51,764 bases of DNA from the NCBI GenBank assembly GCA_020692205.1, contig JAIMKV010000029.1, positions 1-51,764 of the forward strand, given 5' to 3'. This document shows positions 34,884 to 44,373 of the stretch, piece after piece. Both the position numbers and the translations under genes were made by a program. Below the pieces are notes generated by a model that saw nothing but the letters and a program-made list of their open reading frames with translations, was not told the origin of the DNA and made no database searches. The DNA is from Myxosarcina sp. GA_180221_E-2-1-MAG-40_15. GTDB lineage: Bacteria > Cyanobacteriota > Cyanobacteriia > Cyanobacteriales > Xenococcaceae. Position 1 is the first letter of the stretch; each line of letters begins with the position of its first letter.

Positions 34884-36227
34884 ATGAAATATTCCTCCCA
34901 ACGTTGTGGTTTAATCTTCAAATTAATCAACTCCAAAAGCTATCGTCTAGGAACTACAAAATTATTTGCTACCGTTGCTGTTAGTTCCCTGCTTTTATCT
35001 CAAAGTAGTTCTCCCGTAACGGCAGCATTAGAAGATAGTCCCAAAACCGTTATTGATGAAGTATGGCAAATTATCAACAACGAGTTTGTCGATCGCGGAT
35101 TTAATCATGTTGACTGGAAACTGAAGCGACAGGAATTACTTCAGGGAGAATATACCGATAAACAGTCTGCCTATAAGGCAATTCGTCAGTCTCTTGAAGG
35201 TTTAGGCGATCCTTATACCAGATTTTTAGCTCCAGAAGAATATGCAGATCTGACTAGTCAAACATCAGGAGAACTTTCAGGAATTGGCATTCGTTTAGGA
35301 GTCGATGAAAAAACCACCCAGCTAACGATCATCGAGCCGATCCCTAACTCTCCAGCTAGCAAAGCTGGATTGGCAGCAGGAGATCATATTGTCAGCATTG
35401 ACGGTAAGCCTACCAAGACAATGAGTTTAGAGGAAGCCTCAGCACAAATAAAAGGAGAAGTCGGTACACAAGTTAAATTAAAAGTTTCTCGTGAAACCAA
35501 GCCAGATTTTGAAGTAGCGATCGCCAGAGCGCAGATTGAACTTCCTTCCGTGAGCTACACCCTCAAACAAGAGCAAAACTCAAAGGTAGGCTATATCAAG
35601 CTGGATGAATTCAGCTCCCATGCAGCCGAACAAATGCAGCAAGCCATTACCGAATTAAGCAACAAGGAAGCTTCTGGCTTTATTTTAGACCTGCGGGGTA
35701 ATCCAGGGGGTCTACTCTTCTCTAGTGTTGAGATTGCTCGGATGTGGATGGCCCAAGGCGCGATTGTGTCTACTATTGACCGCAAAGGTGGTAACGAGAA
35801 ATTCTCGGCTAACGGTAAGGCATTAACCGACTTGCCTCTAGTAGTTTTAGTCGATGGCTACTCTGCCAGTGCGAGTGAGATTCTCGCAGGAGCTTTAAAA
35901 GAAAATCATCGTGCCAAAGTAGTAGGCAGCCGTACTTATGGCAAAGGAACAGTACAATCAGTCCATTCCCTTTCTGATGGAGCTGGTTTAGCCGTTACTA
36001 TTGCTCGCTACTATCCTCCCAGCGGTATCGATATCAACAAAAAAGGGATTTCTCCCGATATTCAGGTCGATCTCAGCCGCGAGCAACAAACCAACCTCAG
36101 CATTAATCCCGATTTAATCGGCACTAATGCTGACCCTCAATACGCCAGAGCCGTTAATATATTGAAGAACGAGTCGATGTCGGTAACAAATAGGCAGTCA
36201 ACTCCCAATCAGCTCAATATTAACTAA
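34884..36227 (+). CDS. C-terminal processing peptidase (S41, CtpA/B-like)
   Basis: About 447 residues from the ATG at 34884. An in-frame TTG two codons earlier is less likely. A signal peptide ('LFATVAVSSLLLSQSSSPVTAA') sends it to the periplasm or thylakoid lumen. A PDZ domain ('LSGIGIRLGVDEKTTQLTIIEPIPNSPASKAGLAAGDHIVSIDGKP') is followed by the S41 catalytic domain. The Ser-Lys dyad is Ser329 ('GYSASASEILAGAL') and Lys354 ('TYGKGTVQS'). In cyanobacteria CtpA matures the D1 protein of photosystem II. Several paralogues exist, and this one could be CtpA, CtpB or CtpC. Confidence 0.92.
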   Translation: MKYSSQRCGLIFKLINSKSYRLGTTKLFATVAVSSLLLSQSSSPVTAALEDSPKTVIDEVWQIINNEFVDRGFNHVDWKLKRQELLQGEYTDKQSAYKAIRQSLEGLGDPYTRFLAPEEYADLTSQTSGELSGIGIRLGVDEKTTQLTIIEPIPNSPASKAGLAAGDHIVSIDGKPTKTMSLEEASAQIKGEVGTQVKLKVSRETKPDFEVAIARAQIELPSVSYTLKQEQNSKVGYIKLDEFSSHAAEQMQQAITELSNKEASGFILDLRGNPGGLLFSSVEIARMWMAQGAIVSTIDRKGGNEKFSANGKALTDLPLVVLVDGYSASASEILAGALKENHRAKVVGSRTYGKGTVQSVHSLSDGAGLAVTIARYYPPSGIDINKKGISPDIQVDLSREQQTNLSINPDLIGTNADPQYARAVNILKNESMSVTNRQSTPNQLNIN

Positions 36228-36237
36228 GCAAGAAAGT

Positions 36238-36282
36238 GGTCACAGGTTCACCGCCTTTTAAAGGCGGTGCTTGCCTGTGACC
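36238..36282 (+). terminator. Nested hairpin after the processing peptidase
   Basis: Outer arms GGTCACAGG (36238-36246) and CCTGTGACC (36274-36282) enclose a second near-continuous palindrome CACCGCCTTT/AAAGGCGGTG (36249-36258 with 36260-36269). It lies 11 bp after the stop codon. It is very stable and positioned as a terminator, but no T-run follows. Confidence 0.6.
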
Positions 36283-36396
36283 GCATTCCGCGGTAACGGA
36301 GAATATCTCATCGGTCAGGGAAATCATTATTAGGTCTTAGGTTGATTGACGATAGAATAGAATAGCGATCGCTGAGATGATCAGGAGATAATTAGC

Positions 36397-36867
36397 ATGA
36401 CCGATGCAGATCAAAATCAGTTTACCCCACCAAAGTTTAAGTATTGGCACCTTTGGACAGATGATCAGGGAGTTAGCCACCAAACCCAGTGCGAGTTAAC
36501 GAACTTTGAACAAGAAAGCATGAGCGGAGATGCTGCGCCACAGTGGAACAACAGGCTGCTTACTGCCGATGCTAAGATTGTTTTTGCTGAACTACCTGTT
36601 GATTGGGTAGGAGAATGGCACGAAAATCCCCATCCACAGTGGATTATTCCCTTATCTGGCAAATGGTTTGTGGAAACAATGGATGGCGTGCGGGTAGAAA
36701 TGGGAGTAGGGGAAGTTTCTTTTGGAGGTGATCAAAATACCAAACCCAATGTTGAAGGGCATCAAGGACATCTTTCGGGTACGGTGGGTAATCAACCCTG
36801 CAGAATGATGATTATTCAGTTAGAAGGCGACAGGTGGCTTGGCTTGCATCCAGGAGAATTTAGTTGA
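36397..36867 (+). CDS. Cupin-domain protein
   Basis: 156 residues. The small beta-barrel motif 'GEWHENPHPQWIIPLSGKWFVETMDGVRVEMGVGEVSFGGD' gives candidate metal ligands (His in 'WHENPHPQW'), followed by 'GHLSGTVGNQPCRMMIIQL' as the second cupin motif. Soluble single-domain cupin. The substrate is unknown. Followed 94 bp later by a deacetylase gene on the same strand. Confidence 0.8.
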   Translation: MTDADQNQFTPPKFKYWHLWTDDQGVSHQTQCELTNFEQESMSGDAAPQWNNRLLTADAKIVFAELPVDWVGEWHENPHPQWIIPLSGKWFVETMDGVRVEMGVGEVSFGGDQNTKPNVEGHQGHLSGTVGNQPCRMMIIQLEGDRWLGLHPGEFS

Positions 36868-36961
36868 GCTGTACACAACTAATATGTCACAAGAATACTG
36901 CTAAAAGGGATCGCTCTTTGGTTAAAATCGCAAATAATAAGTAGTTAGTTAATGGCGAATA

Positions 36962-37684
36962 ATGAGAAGTTTATCCCAGGAATTAGTCAATGGTGTTGCG
37001 CAGCTATTTCCTGATGCTATTTTTTATCACAAAACTACTGAAAAGGTAGTGGCGTTAACTATCGATGATGCACCCTGTCCGCAGGATCAAGACGATTGTG
37101 GCACTCGCATAATTCTAGATACGATCGCTAAACACAACCAGGAATATAGTTATTTAGAGCCAGCTAAAGCGACCTTTTTTATCATCAGCAGCCATCTCAG
37201 CCCAGATTCTCGGATTATCTCCGAAATTATGGCTCATGGTCATGAAATAGCCAATCATGGCGTAATTGATGAAACCCACGCTTTATTGACCCCCCAAAAG
37301 TTTGAACAACAGCTAAAAGAAGCTCATGAGAAACTTTTAGAACTTACTGGTAGTAATGGCATTCGTTGGTATCGTCCAGGGAGAGGTTTTTATAATCAAA
37401 CTATGCTCAAAGCGATCGCTTTGTTAACGGCTCAAGAGAATTACGATCTCCAACTAGTACTTGCTTCGATGATTCCTTTTGATACTTTCGATCTAACTAA
37501 CCATCCCTGGTTAACCGCAATTTATACCAAACAAATGGTCTTTCCTGGAGCAATTTTAGTTTTTCATGCCAATTCAATCAGGGTGGCACATAATACAGCG
37601 ATCGCACTTAAAGCGATCTTAAAAGATTTAAGACAAAGAGGCTATCGTATTGTAACTGTTAGCCAACTATTAGACTTGGATTAG
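36962..37684 (+). CDS. Polysaccharide deacetylase (NodB homology domain)
   Basis: 240 residues, essentially one NodB domain. Motif 1 'ALTIDDAP' provides the catalytic base and metal Asp (Asp35-Asp36). Motif 2 'HGHEIANHG' gives the metal histidines (His94 and His99). Motif 3 'WYRPGRGFYN' follows, and a late histidine in 'AILVFHANSIRV' completes the site. No signal peptide is visible. Enzymes of this family remove N- or O-acetyl groups from chitin-, peptidoglycan- or exopolysaccharide-like glycans. Confidence 0.88.
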   Translation: MRSLSQELVNGVAQLFPDAIFYHKTTEKVVALTIDDAPCPQDQDDCGTRIILDTIAKHNQEYSYLEPAKATFFIISSHLSPDSRIISEIMAHGHEIANHGVIDETHALLTPQKFEQQLKEAHEKLLELTGSNGIRWYRPGRGFYNQTMLKAIALLTAQENYDLQLVLASMIPFDTFDLTNHPWLTAIYTKQMVFPGAILVFHANSIRVAHNTAIALKAILKDLRQRGYRIVTVSQLLDLD

Positions 37685-37781
37685 GGTAATGAACCCAAAG
37701 ACCACTCTGAGATTTAATTGTTCAGTAGCAAAACAAAATTAGCTGTTTATCCTCACCAAAAACACAGGTCTACTGCTCAAA

Positions 37782-38042
37782 TTAATCGTTCATTGGACAA
37801 CAAAATTGCTCGATATTGACAACTGCTTCTCCATGATCGGGAATCCAAGCTGCCCACTCCCAATTGGATATCGGACAAAGCAGTAAGGCTTCATCATGAG
37901 CATATGGGTTGAATAATTCTAATAGCTGTACCCAAGTATCTGGCTGTGGCTGTGGTATATCAATTTTGGTTTGAGTGCCATTTAAAGGGACTGAACACCA
38001 CTGTACCATCAATTTGGGTTCGACAGATTTTTGTCTAATCAT
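37782..38042 (-). CDS. Small conserved-looking hypothetical protein
   Basis: 86 residues, rich in Trp and Pro ('WEWAAWIPDHGEAVVNIEQFCCP'), with paired cysteines near the C-terminus. Soluble. I recognise no domain. The composition and the intact frame on the strand opposite to its neighbours support a real gene. Function unknown. Confidence 0.6.
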   Translation of the reverse strand: MIRQKSVEPKLMVQWCSVPLNGTQTKIDIPQPQPDTWVQLLELFNPYAHDEALLLCPISNWEWAAWIPDHGEAVVNIEQFCCPMND

Positions 38043-38333
38043 TTTATTATACTCTTAACTTTTTTTCAGCAAATAAAATATATTTCTGTATATATGGTTA
38101 CAAAAAACTAGATTATTAGTCAAGTCAACGTTTTATAACTTAATTAAGTGACATCTCCAGACACTCATCGCGATCACTACAACGGAGGAAACCTCCGCAA
38201 CGCGAAGCTAGTACTTTATTGAATCCTTTAGAGCTGCATCGCTTTTGCTCATTTCAGGCTGATTTAATTAGCTTATGGCAAGATAAAAGCAAGAACAGAA
38301 ATTGTTGAGCAACAGATAGCCATATAGTCACAA
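38043..38333. other. Intergenic region upstream of the RppA-like regulator
   Basis: 291 bp. It contains a small GC-rich hairpin CGGAGG-aaa-CCTCCG (38183-38197) followed by GCAACGCGAAGC, GC-rich words that stand out from the AT-rich surroundings and resemble degraded interspersed repeat. Promoters for both flanking genes should be here. Confidence 0.5.
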
Positions 38334-39026
38334 ATGAGGATTTTGTTAGTTGAAGATGAACCAGATTTGGGAGCGGCAATCAAGCAGAGTTTGAACCAAA
38401 GAAATTATGTTGTAGATTGGGCGTTAGATGGTCTTGAAGCTTGGGATTATCTAACCGATGAACGTCAAGAATACCATCTGGGAATTGTTGACTGGCTATT
38501 ACCCCAACTATCGGGAGTAGAATTAATTAAACGGATTAGAAAGCAACAAAAATCTTTACCCGTACTGATGCTGACGGCTAAAGACAGCATGGAAGATAAA
38601 ATAGCCGGGTTAGATGCAGGAGCAGATGATTATTTAGTCAAGCCTTTTGATCTGCCCGAATTATTAGCCAGGTTAAGAGCTTTACAAAGAAGAACTCCAC
38701 AATTACAACCCCGACGATTACAAGTAGGAAATCTCAGTTTGGATTATGATACAAATACCTTCTGGATTCGTTCAGTGGCAGGAGAACAGAAAGTGCTGTT
38801 AACCAAAAAAGAATTTCAGTTATTAGAGTATTTTATGCAGCATTCTCAGCAAATTGTGACTAGCGATCGCTTATTAGACCAATTATGGGAATTTGGCGCT
38901 GAACCCTCTAGTAATGTCGTAGCGGCACAGATTAGTTTACTGCGACGCAAATTAACTAAGTATGGTTGCGATAATTTGTTAGAAACCGTTTATGGTTTGG
39001 GTTATTGTTTCAAACCTCAAATTTGA
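38334..39026 (+). CDS. rppA: OmpR/PhoB-type response regulator, RppA-like
   Basis: 230 residues. A receiver domain (1-115) has Asp53 in 'LGIVDWLLPQLSG', 'VLMLTAKD' and 'LVKPFD'. It is joined to a C-terminal winged-helix DNA-binding domain (about 130-228) with 'LTKKEFQLLEYFMQHSQQIVTSDRLLDQLW' and 'SNVVAAQISLLRRKL'. The receiver's 'VVDWALDGLEAWDYL' and 'ALQRRTPQLQPR' strongly resemble Synechocystis RppA, a regulator of redox/nickel-responsive genes. RppA is normally followed by the kinase RppB, but no kinase gene follows here. Gene name assigned by resemblance only. Confidence 0.85.
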   Translation: MRILLVEDEPDLGAAIKQSLNQRNYVVDWALDGLEAWDYLTDERQEYHLGIVDWLLPQLSGVELIKRIRKQQKSLPVLMLTAKDSMEDKIAGLDAGADDYLVKPFDLPELLARLRALQRRTPQLQPRRLQVGNLSLDYDTNTFWIRSVAGEQKVLLTKKEFQLLEYFMQHSQQIVTSDRLLDQLWEFGAEPSSNVVAAQISLLRRKLTKYGCDNLLETVYGLGYCFKPQI

Positions 39027-39233
39027 TCTACTAGAGGTAACCCAGCAAAACTACAAATCTTATTGGCGATCGCCCAATCACGATCTTTTACCCAAGACTC
39101 AAGAGCCTTGGGACAATTGCAACAAATAGAGTCCAAAGCTGCTCAATATCAACAGCTAGCAGATCCCCAAGTGCGTGTCTTAGATTTGATCGATGAGCGA
39201 TCTTTAAAAATGCCCATAAAACCCCAAAAAATA

Positions 39234-39255
39234 GGACATGGCGATCGCCATGTCC
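39234..39255. repeat. HIP1-centred palindrome
   Basis: A perfect 22-bp palindrome centred on GCGATCGC (left half GGACATGGCGA), between the convergent regulator and gnd genes, 34 bp from the gnd stop. It could act as a bidirectional terminator stem. Confidence 0.65.
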
Positions 39256-39288
39256 CCAAAGATTAAGCCAAAATTTAACTAGTTATAT

Positions 39289-40743
39289 TTAATCTGTAGT
39301 ACCTGTTTGTAAAGATTCTTTGGCCACTTTCGTCCACTCAGTATGAGAGAAATCACCTCTAGGGCGATCAACTCGCTCATAGGTATGTGCGCCGAAGTAA
39401 TCTCTTTGTGCCTGAGTCAAGTTTTGCGGCAAAGTAGCACGACGATAGCTATCAAAATAGTCTAGAGAAGAACTAAATGCTGGAACAGCAATACCCAATC
39501 GGTTCGCAGTTGCCAGAACTTCACGCCAAGCCGACTGACGATCTAAAATTGATTGTTTAAATTCAGGCGCTAGCAGTAGATTTGCTAGATCGGGATTTTC
39601 GTTAAACGCTTGTTTGATTTTGTCGAGAAATCCCGCTTGAATAATACAGCCACCTTTCCAAATGCGCGCTATTTCTGCCAAATCGAGATGAAAGTTAAAT
39701 TCAGTTGATGCCTTACTCAACAACGCCATTCCCTGAGCATAAGAACACATTTTAGAGCAATATAAAGCATCTCTAACCTGATCGATAAATTGCTGCTTAT
39801 CACCCTGATATTCACTAGAAGGAGCTGTAATTTCCTTAGAAGCTGCGACTCGTTCCTCTTTATATGCCGACATAACGCGGGCATTAACTGCTGCATAGAT
39901 GGTAGGTATTGGTACGCCTAACTCCAAAGAACTTACCACTGTCCAGCGTCCTGTACCTTTTTGTCCAGCAGCATCCAAAATTGAATCTACTAAAGGCTTA
40001 TTAGTCTTAGGGTCTGTATTACTAAAAATATCGGCAGTAATTTCAATTAAAAAAGAATTTAGCTCATCCGTATGATTCCACTGGCTAAATACTGCTTCTA
40101 GCTCCTTCCCACTTAAATTCAGGGTGCTTTTCATCAAGTCATAGGCTTCCGCAATTAACTGCATATCCCCATACTCAATACCGTTATGCACCATTTTGAC
40201 ATAGTGACCTGCACCACCAGGTCCAATGTAGGTAACACAAGGACCATCATCTACCTGGGCAGCAATTTTAGTGAGGATTGGTTCTAAATCACGATAACCA
40301 GATTCTGTGCCTCCAGGCATCAGGCTAGGACCATTGAGCGCGCCTTCTTCGCCCCCACTAACTCCCATACCGACAAAACCTAGTCCCGTAGATTCCAAAT
40401 CTTTGGTACGTCTTTCGGTATCTTCATACAAAGAGTTACCACCGTCAATAATGGTATCTCCCTCATCAAGTAGTGGTTTTAATTGATCGATCACGGCATC
40501 TACAGGAAAACCCGCCTTAACCATGACTAAAATATTGCGGGGACGTTCTAAAGTCTGCACAAATTCTTCCAGAGAATAAGCAGCCTTAATATCTTTGCCC
40601 TGCGCTCTTTTTGCCATGAATTCTTCAGTTTTGGCAGCGGTACGATTATAAACAGCGATCGGAAAACCACGACTTTCTACGTTCAAGGCGAGATTCTCAC
40701 CCATCACTGCTAAACCGATTACACCAAAAGTTCTTTTCATCAT
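39289..40743 (-). CDS. gnd: 6-phosphogluconate dehydrogenase, decarboxylating
   Basis: About 484 residues from the ATG at 40743. A TTG three codons upstream would add three residues. It oxidises and decarboxylates 6-phosphogluconate to ribulose-5-phosphate with NADP reduction, a key step of the oxidative pentose phosphate pathway that powers cyanobacteria in the dark. The NADP fold 'VIGLAVMGENLALNVESRGF', 'GMGVSGGEEGALNGPSLMPGG', the substrate-binding 'HNGIEYGDMQLIAEAYDLM' and 'DAAGQKGTGRWTV' are intact. Length is normal. Confidence 0.97.
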   Translation of the reverse strand: MMKRTFGVIGLAVMGENLALNVESRGFPIAVYNRTAAKTEEFMAKRAQGKDIKAAYSLEEFVQTLERPRNILVMVKAGFPVDAVIDQLKPLLDEGDTIIDGGNSLYEDTERRTKDLESTGLGFVGMGVSGGEEGALNGPSLMPGGTESGYRDLEPILTKIAAQVDDGPCVTYIGPGGAGHYVKMVHNGIEYGDMQLIAEAYDLMKSTLNLSGKELEAVFSQWNHTDELNSFLIEITADIFSNTDPKTNKPLVDSILDAAGQKGTGRWTVVSSLELGVPIPTIYAAVNARVMSAYKEERVAASKEITAPSSEYQGDKQQFIDQVRDALYCSKMCSYAQGMALLSKASTEFNFHLDLAEIARIWKGGCIIQAGFLDKIKQAFNENPDLANLLLAPEFKQSILDRQSAWREVLATANRLGIAVPAFSSSLDYFDSYRRATLPQNLTQAQRDYFGAHTYERVDRPRGDFSHTEWTKVAKESLQTGTTD

Positions 40744-41189
40744 TGTATTCAACTTGCCCTAATTCTTGCTTATTTGATTGGAAAAATTAACGATCTAAAA
40801 AAAGGCTAGCGCAGTTTGCTGGGTTGAAATTCTTTTTTTAATTAACTCTTCGATTTTTTAGCAGCTAAATAATGTTAAAGGCTAGAATTGACGACAAAAC
40901 TGTGTTAGACAACACAATTAATTGCTGAAAAACTATTGAGCAATAATGATTTAAAAAACTTTTGCTGGATTTACAAACAAAGTTAGCCTGCTGATTGTCA
41001 TGAAATCCTATTAAACTATCATGATTGCATTAAACTTCTTGCCTAAATCTGATCAACTCTGGCTGAGCTTTACCTTGGCGTTGGTGAAAGCGTAATGTTT
41101 TGCTTCTATGATCTGCTAATAACGATTACTTAAAAGCTCTAAAGCTAAGAGCAGTAATATCTTGTACGTCATTACTTGATACCCAATGC
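40744..41189. other. Gene-free region upstream of gnd
   Basis: About 440 bp with no ORF or RNA gene recognised. It includes a small hairpin TGTGTT-agac-AACACA (40901-40916) and an AAAGCTCTAAAGCTAAGAGC stretch (41142-41161), reminiscent of the heptamer arrays elsewhere. The gnd promoter and the end of the DUF362 transcript must lie here. Confidence 0.5.
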
Positions 41190-42149
41190 TTAATTTTTAC
41201 TATAGGTTTTCATTGGTTCTTTAATCCAGCGAATATAGAAGTTTTTAAAGGTTGATCGCAAGACGCGGGGAAGTCCAAAATCGATCGGCATCAAAGCATC
41301 GGGTAACTTCCAATCAGATACCTGTAGATCCGCAGGTTTACAGTAGGGAAACTCAATTTCGGATAGTTCAGTACAGTATCCCTGTTTAAACTGGGCAGCA
41401 AGAGTCGGCACAGTCAAAGGATCGACGTTTAATAGAGCGATCATGGCTCGATCGAGGGCAAAAACATCGCAAGATGCACCCAAAATTCCTAATTTTTTTG
41501 GTTCACCACCGCTAGGGCCATTTCCTTCGTGACCGATAATACCGTCAATAATCGTTAGATTGGGGGCGATCGCCTTAGCGGTTGCAACAATCATTTCACC
41601 AAAGCGCGCGGCATCTTTGCCTGCTTCCATGTGCCACCAAGCCTTCATTTTGCCAGGGACACAGCCAAACAAGTTTTTAACTCCTAAAGTCATAGTTAAC
41701 TGCATATGTGACTTTACTTTAGGTAAGTTAATCACCACATCGGCATCCATTGCTTCTTTTGATAGCCTTAGATGTTGAAAATTCTCATTTTCTGTGGCGT
41801 AACGCTGACCTTTAAATTCAACAATCGGTAAGTCTAATTCTTGGCATAGAGGTAAATAACCGTTGGCTTGAGCAACTCCTCTAGCGCTACCAAAGGCGGG
41901 GCTATCTCCTAAAAAGGGCTTGCCTCCTGCTTCTTGTACCAGTTGAGCAACACAGTAGACGATTTCAGGGCGGGTAATACATTCTTTGGTGGGACGACTA
42001 CCAGTTAATAGATTTGGCTTTAACAAGACGCGATCGCCTTGTTTGACGATAGATCTCATGCCGCCCAAGGGTTCTAGTAGATATTCCAGGCGCGATCGCA
42101 GCTCGTTTAGTTCGTAAGTCTCGGCGCGAATCAGACTGACTGTATACAT
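41190..42149 (-). CDS. DUF362 domain protein
   Basis: 319 residues with the DUF362 pattern: 'GDRVLLKPNLLTGSRP', 'GGKPFLGDSPAFGSARGVAQANGY', 'DADVVINLPKVKSHMQLTMTLGVKNLFGCVPGKMKAWWH' and 'IDGIIGHEGNGPSGGEPKKLGILGASCDVFALDRAM'. The family is often fused to or found with ferredoxin-like clusters, but no iron-sulfur domain is present here. Its biochemical role is not established. Divergent from the glycosyltransferase at 42205. Confidence 0.85.
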   Translation of the reverse strand: MYTVSLIRAETYELNELRSRLEYLLEPLGGMRSIVKQGDRVLLKPNLLTGSRPTKECITRPEIVYCVAQLVQEAGGKPFLGDSPAFGSARGVAQANGYLPLCQELDLPIVEFKGQRYATENENFQHLRLSKEAMDADVVINLPKVKSHMQLTMTLGVKNLFGCVPGKMKAWWHMEAGKDAARFGEMIVATAKAIAPNLTIIDGIIGHEGNGPSGGEPKKLGILGASCDVFALDRAMIALLNVDPLTVPTLAAQFKQGYCTELSEIEFPYCKPADLQVSDWKLPDALMPIDFGLPRVLRSTFKNFYIRWIKEPMKTYSKN

Positions 42150-42204
42150 GGTTTTAGTTTATTTTTAATATCTGTCTCCAAAGTACCAAAAAAAAATCAT
42201 CGCC

Positions 42205-43350
42205 ATGTCCAAACTTCATCAAATCGCCATCAACGGGACTTATATTCAACAACAAGCTAGTGGTTTGGGGATAGTAACTGAGAATTTGATTGCCGCATTA
42301 ATGAACGGCGATCGCGAGTTCGATTTTAGGCTTTATTCTGATGCAGATTGGCTGCAAAAAAAATATCCTGACAAAATTGTTCCTGTAGCTCCTGATATCT
42401 CACCCGATCGTGGCTTTTCTGGGCATCTTAAGCGGCTTCTTTGGTATCAAACTTCTCTCAACCGACAGCTAAAAAAAGACCATGCCGCTCTCTTCTTTTC
42501 TCCGGTATCTGAAGGCATTTTATTCCCCAATGTTCCTCAGATAGTCAGTGTTCATGATCTAATTCCTCTCAAATATCCTGAGTTGAGTCCTAAATGGAAA
42601 TATTACTATCGCTATGTTTTGCCCTTGATTCTTAAGCAGTCTCAATGCATTATTTGCATTTCTGAACATACTAAGCAAGACCTCATTAGCAACTACAGGC
42701 TCAATCCTGAATCGATTAAGGTAGTTTATCTAGGGTATGATCACGATTTATTTTTTCCTCAACCAGATCCCAAAATACTTCAAAAATACCGCCTGAATAA
42801 ATACCTGCTTTATGTAGGAGATATGCGATTTTATAAAAACCTTAGTCGCTGTTTGCAAGCCTTTGACCGTTTACCACTCAAAGATTACCAATTTGTGATT
42901 ACTGGCAAAAAAGATGACTTTTTCTATCCAGAAATTGAACGCCAAACCGCACAGCTAGCTGCTAAAGAGCGAATTATCTTTTTGGACTATGTACCCACCG
43001 CAGATCTACCAGGCTTATATTCCCAGGCTCAGTCCCTCGTATTTGCTTCGCTTTATGAAGGGTTTGGACTACCTGTACTAGAAGCAATGGCCTGTGGTTG
43101 TCCTGTAATTACCTCAAACACCACTTCTATTCCTGAAGTTGGGGGAGACAGCGTGTTTTATATCGACCCTTACAGTGTAAAAAATATTGCCCAGGGAATG
43201 TATCAGGTTTTAACCAATGCCGAATTGAGCCATAAACTAAAACATCAAGGTTTAGAGCGATCGCCGCTTTTTAGCTGGGACAAGACAGCAGAGAATGTCA
43301 GGCAAATATTTCACGATTGCCTGGCAAAAAAACTGAGGGATCAACGCTAA
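42205..43350 (+). CDS. Family 4-type glycosyltransferase
   Basis: 381 residues, GT-B fold. The N-terminal domain opens with '[26 protein letters not shown]', and '[23 protein letters not shown]' is typical of the mannosyltransferase-like GT4 group. The C-terminal donor domain has '[20 protein letters not shown]' and the E-x7-E motif in '[22 protein letters not shown]'. Probably acts on a cell-surface polysaccharide. Substrates are unknown. Confidence 0.9.
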   Translation: MSKLHQIAINGTYIQQQASGLGIVTENLIAALMNGDREFDFRLYSDADWLQKKYPDKIVPVAPDISPDRGFSGHLKRLLWYQTSLNRQLKKDHAALFFSPVSEGILFPNVPQIVSVHDLIPLKYPELSPKWKYYYRYVLPLILKQSQCIICISEHTKQDLISNYRLNPESIKVVYLGYDHDLFFPQPDPKILQKYRLNKYLLYVGDMRFYKNLSRCLQAFDRLPLKDYQFVITGKKDDFFYPEIERQTAQLAAKERIIFLDYVPTADLPGLYSQAQSLVFASLYEGFGLPVLEAMACGCPVITSNTTSIPEVGGDSVFYIDPYSVKNIAQGMYQVLTNAELSHKLKHQGLERSPLFSWDKTAENVRQIFHDCLAKKLRDQR

Positions 43351-43451
43351 TTGCTTTAAAATTATGTTTTGAGCTAAAACGAACTAATGTACTAAGATAA
43401 TTGTACATTGTGTCAAAAACCAAACAATATATAGATTAGCAAATTATTGAA

Positions 43452-43850
43452 TTATGCTTGAGCGATTAAAGAAACAATCTGGTGAATAAATTTCTCATGG
43501 TCAACTACTGGTTTAGAGATGTAGCCATCGGCACCACTTTGCTTAAGAAAGTTTTCGCGATCGCCTTCCATGGCGTGAGCAGTCACTAAAATTATCGGTA
43601 AGTCTGCGGTTTTAGGATCTGCCTTAAGCATTTGGGTTATTTTTATCCCATCTACAGGCTTACCCTGATAAATACTGTTAGCAAGAGCAACATCCATTAA
43701 AATTGCGTCTATTTCTCCAGATTGGGCATATTGCAAAACTTCTTCGACAATTTCTGTACCTTTGACTTGCAAACCGCCTCTTTTTACTAGTATTTTGGAA
43801 AAAACCCGCAAATTAGTCGGGTCATCTTCTACAATCAAAACCGTTGTCAT
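43452..43850 (-). CDS. Single-domain response regulator
   Basis: 132 residues made of a receiver domain only. The acidic pair Glu8-Asp9-Asp10, phospho-acceptor Asp53 ('AILMDVAL'), 'PIILVTAHAM' and 'YISKPVVDHE' are present. An extra loop of about seven residues follows Asp53 ('ANSIYQGKPVDG'), as in a group of cyanobacterial CheY-like proteins. No kinase is adjacent. It probably acts in a phosphorelay or by protein contact. Confidence 0.88.
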   Translation of the reverse strand: MTTVLIVEDDPTNLRVFSKILVKRGGLQVKGTEIVEEVLQYAQSGEIDAILMDVALANSIYQGKPVDGIKITQMLKADPKTADLPIILVTAHAMEGDRENFLKQSGADGYISKPVVDHEKFIHQIVSLIAQA

Positions 43851-44373
43851 AGATGCTACTTAAAAAGTTTGGTGAGATTTTAAAAATTTGATGTTAGAAA
43901 TAACGAGAACCAAAAATGATCTAGGCCAAGATATGTTTATTTTACTGTGGCCTAAAAAATTAAGATCGCAAAGTTACAGATGATCTTGCAGACCGAGCAT
44001 TTCTAAAAACAAGACAAGACAGGAAACCCGACCCAATTAGTATGTCTGTTGCACATTCCGCGGTCAGAGAGACTCCGCCCTAAACCGACGAAGTCAAAAC
44101 CACCTGTTTTTTCTAGACTCAAATAAGCGTAGCAGATGCTGAACCTGCGTCAGTATATCTAATATCTAAATAATTTAACTATGTTGTTGAAGGTCTTGTC
44201 CCATCTTCTAACTGCCGAAGGCGGTGTACCTATCACCTTCAGTTAAACACATATAAGCTTGGACTACGCTATATTTTTAGCTCCTGCTTATCTTGTTTCC
44301 CGCTTATTTTGTTTCCCAGACTCGATTGTATTTTTAGCATATTTCCCCTACAAACTGAAAGGAGATTTTTTGA
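43851..44373. other. Long leader region upstream of the gyrA-like gene
   Basis: 523 bp with no ORF. It holds a GC-rich patch (44050-44105) that shares the 11-mer CATTCCGCGGT (44054-44064) with 36284-36294, a hairpin around 44210-44245 (GAAGGCGGTG facing CACCTTC), and a 16-bp tandem repeat (GCTTATCTTGTTTCCC, 44286-44317, one mismatch). AAAGGAG precedes the gyrA-like ATG. Confidence 0.55.
44286..44317. repeat. 16-bp tandem repeat upstream of the gyrA-like gene
   Basis: GCTTATCTTGTTTCCC is followed directly by GCTTATTTTGTTTCCC, about 60 bp before the start codon. Possible regulator-binding direct repeat or chance duplication. Confidence 0.7.

Noticed and set aside
34721-34984. Plus-strand open frame of 87 codons overlapping the start of the S41 peptidase
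   Set aside because: It overlaps the well-supported peptidase by 100 bp in another frame and has no recognisable domain.
39063-39266. 67-codon frame starting at TTG after the RppA-like gene
   Set aside because: It starts inside a HIP1 site with TTG, has no ribosome-binding site or domain, and its end is encoded by the HIP1-centred palindrome.
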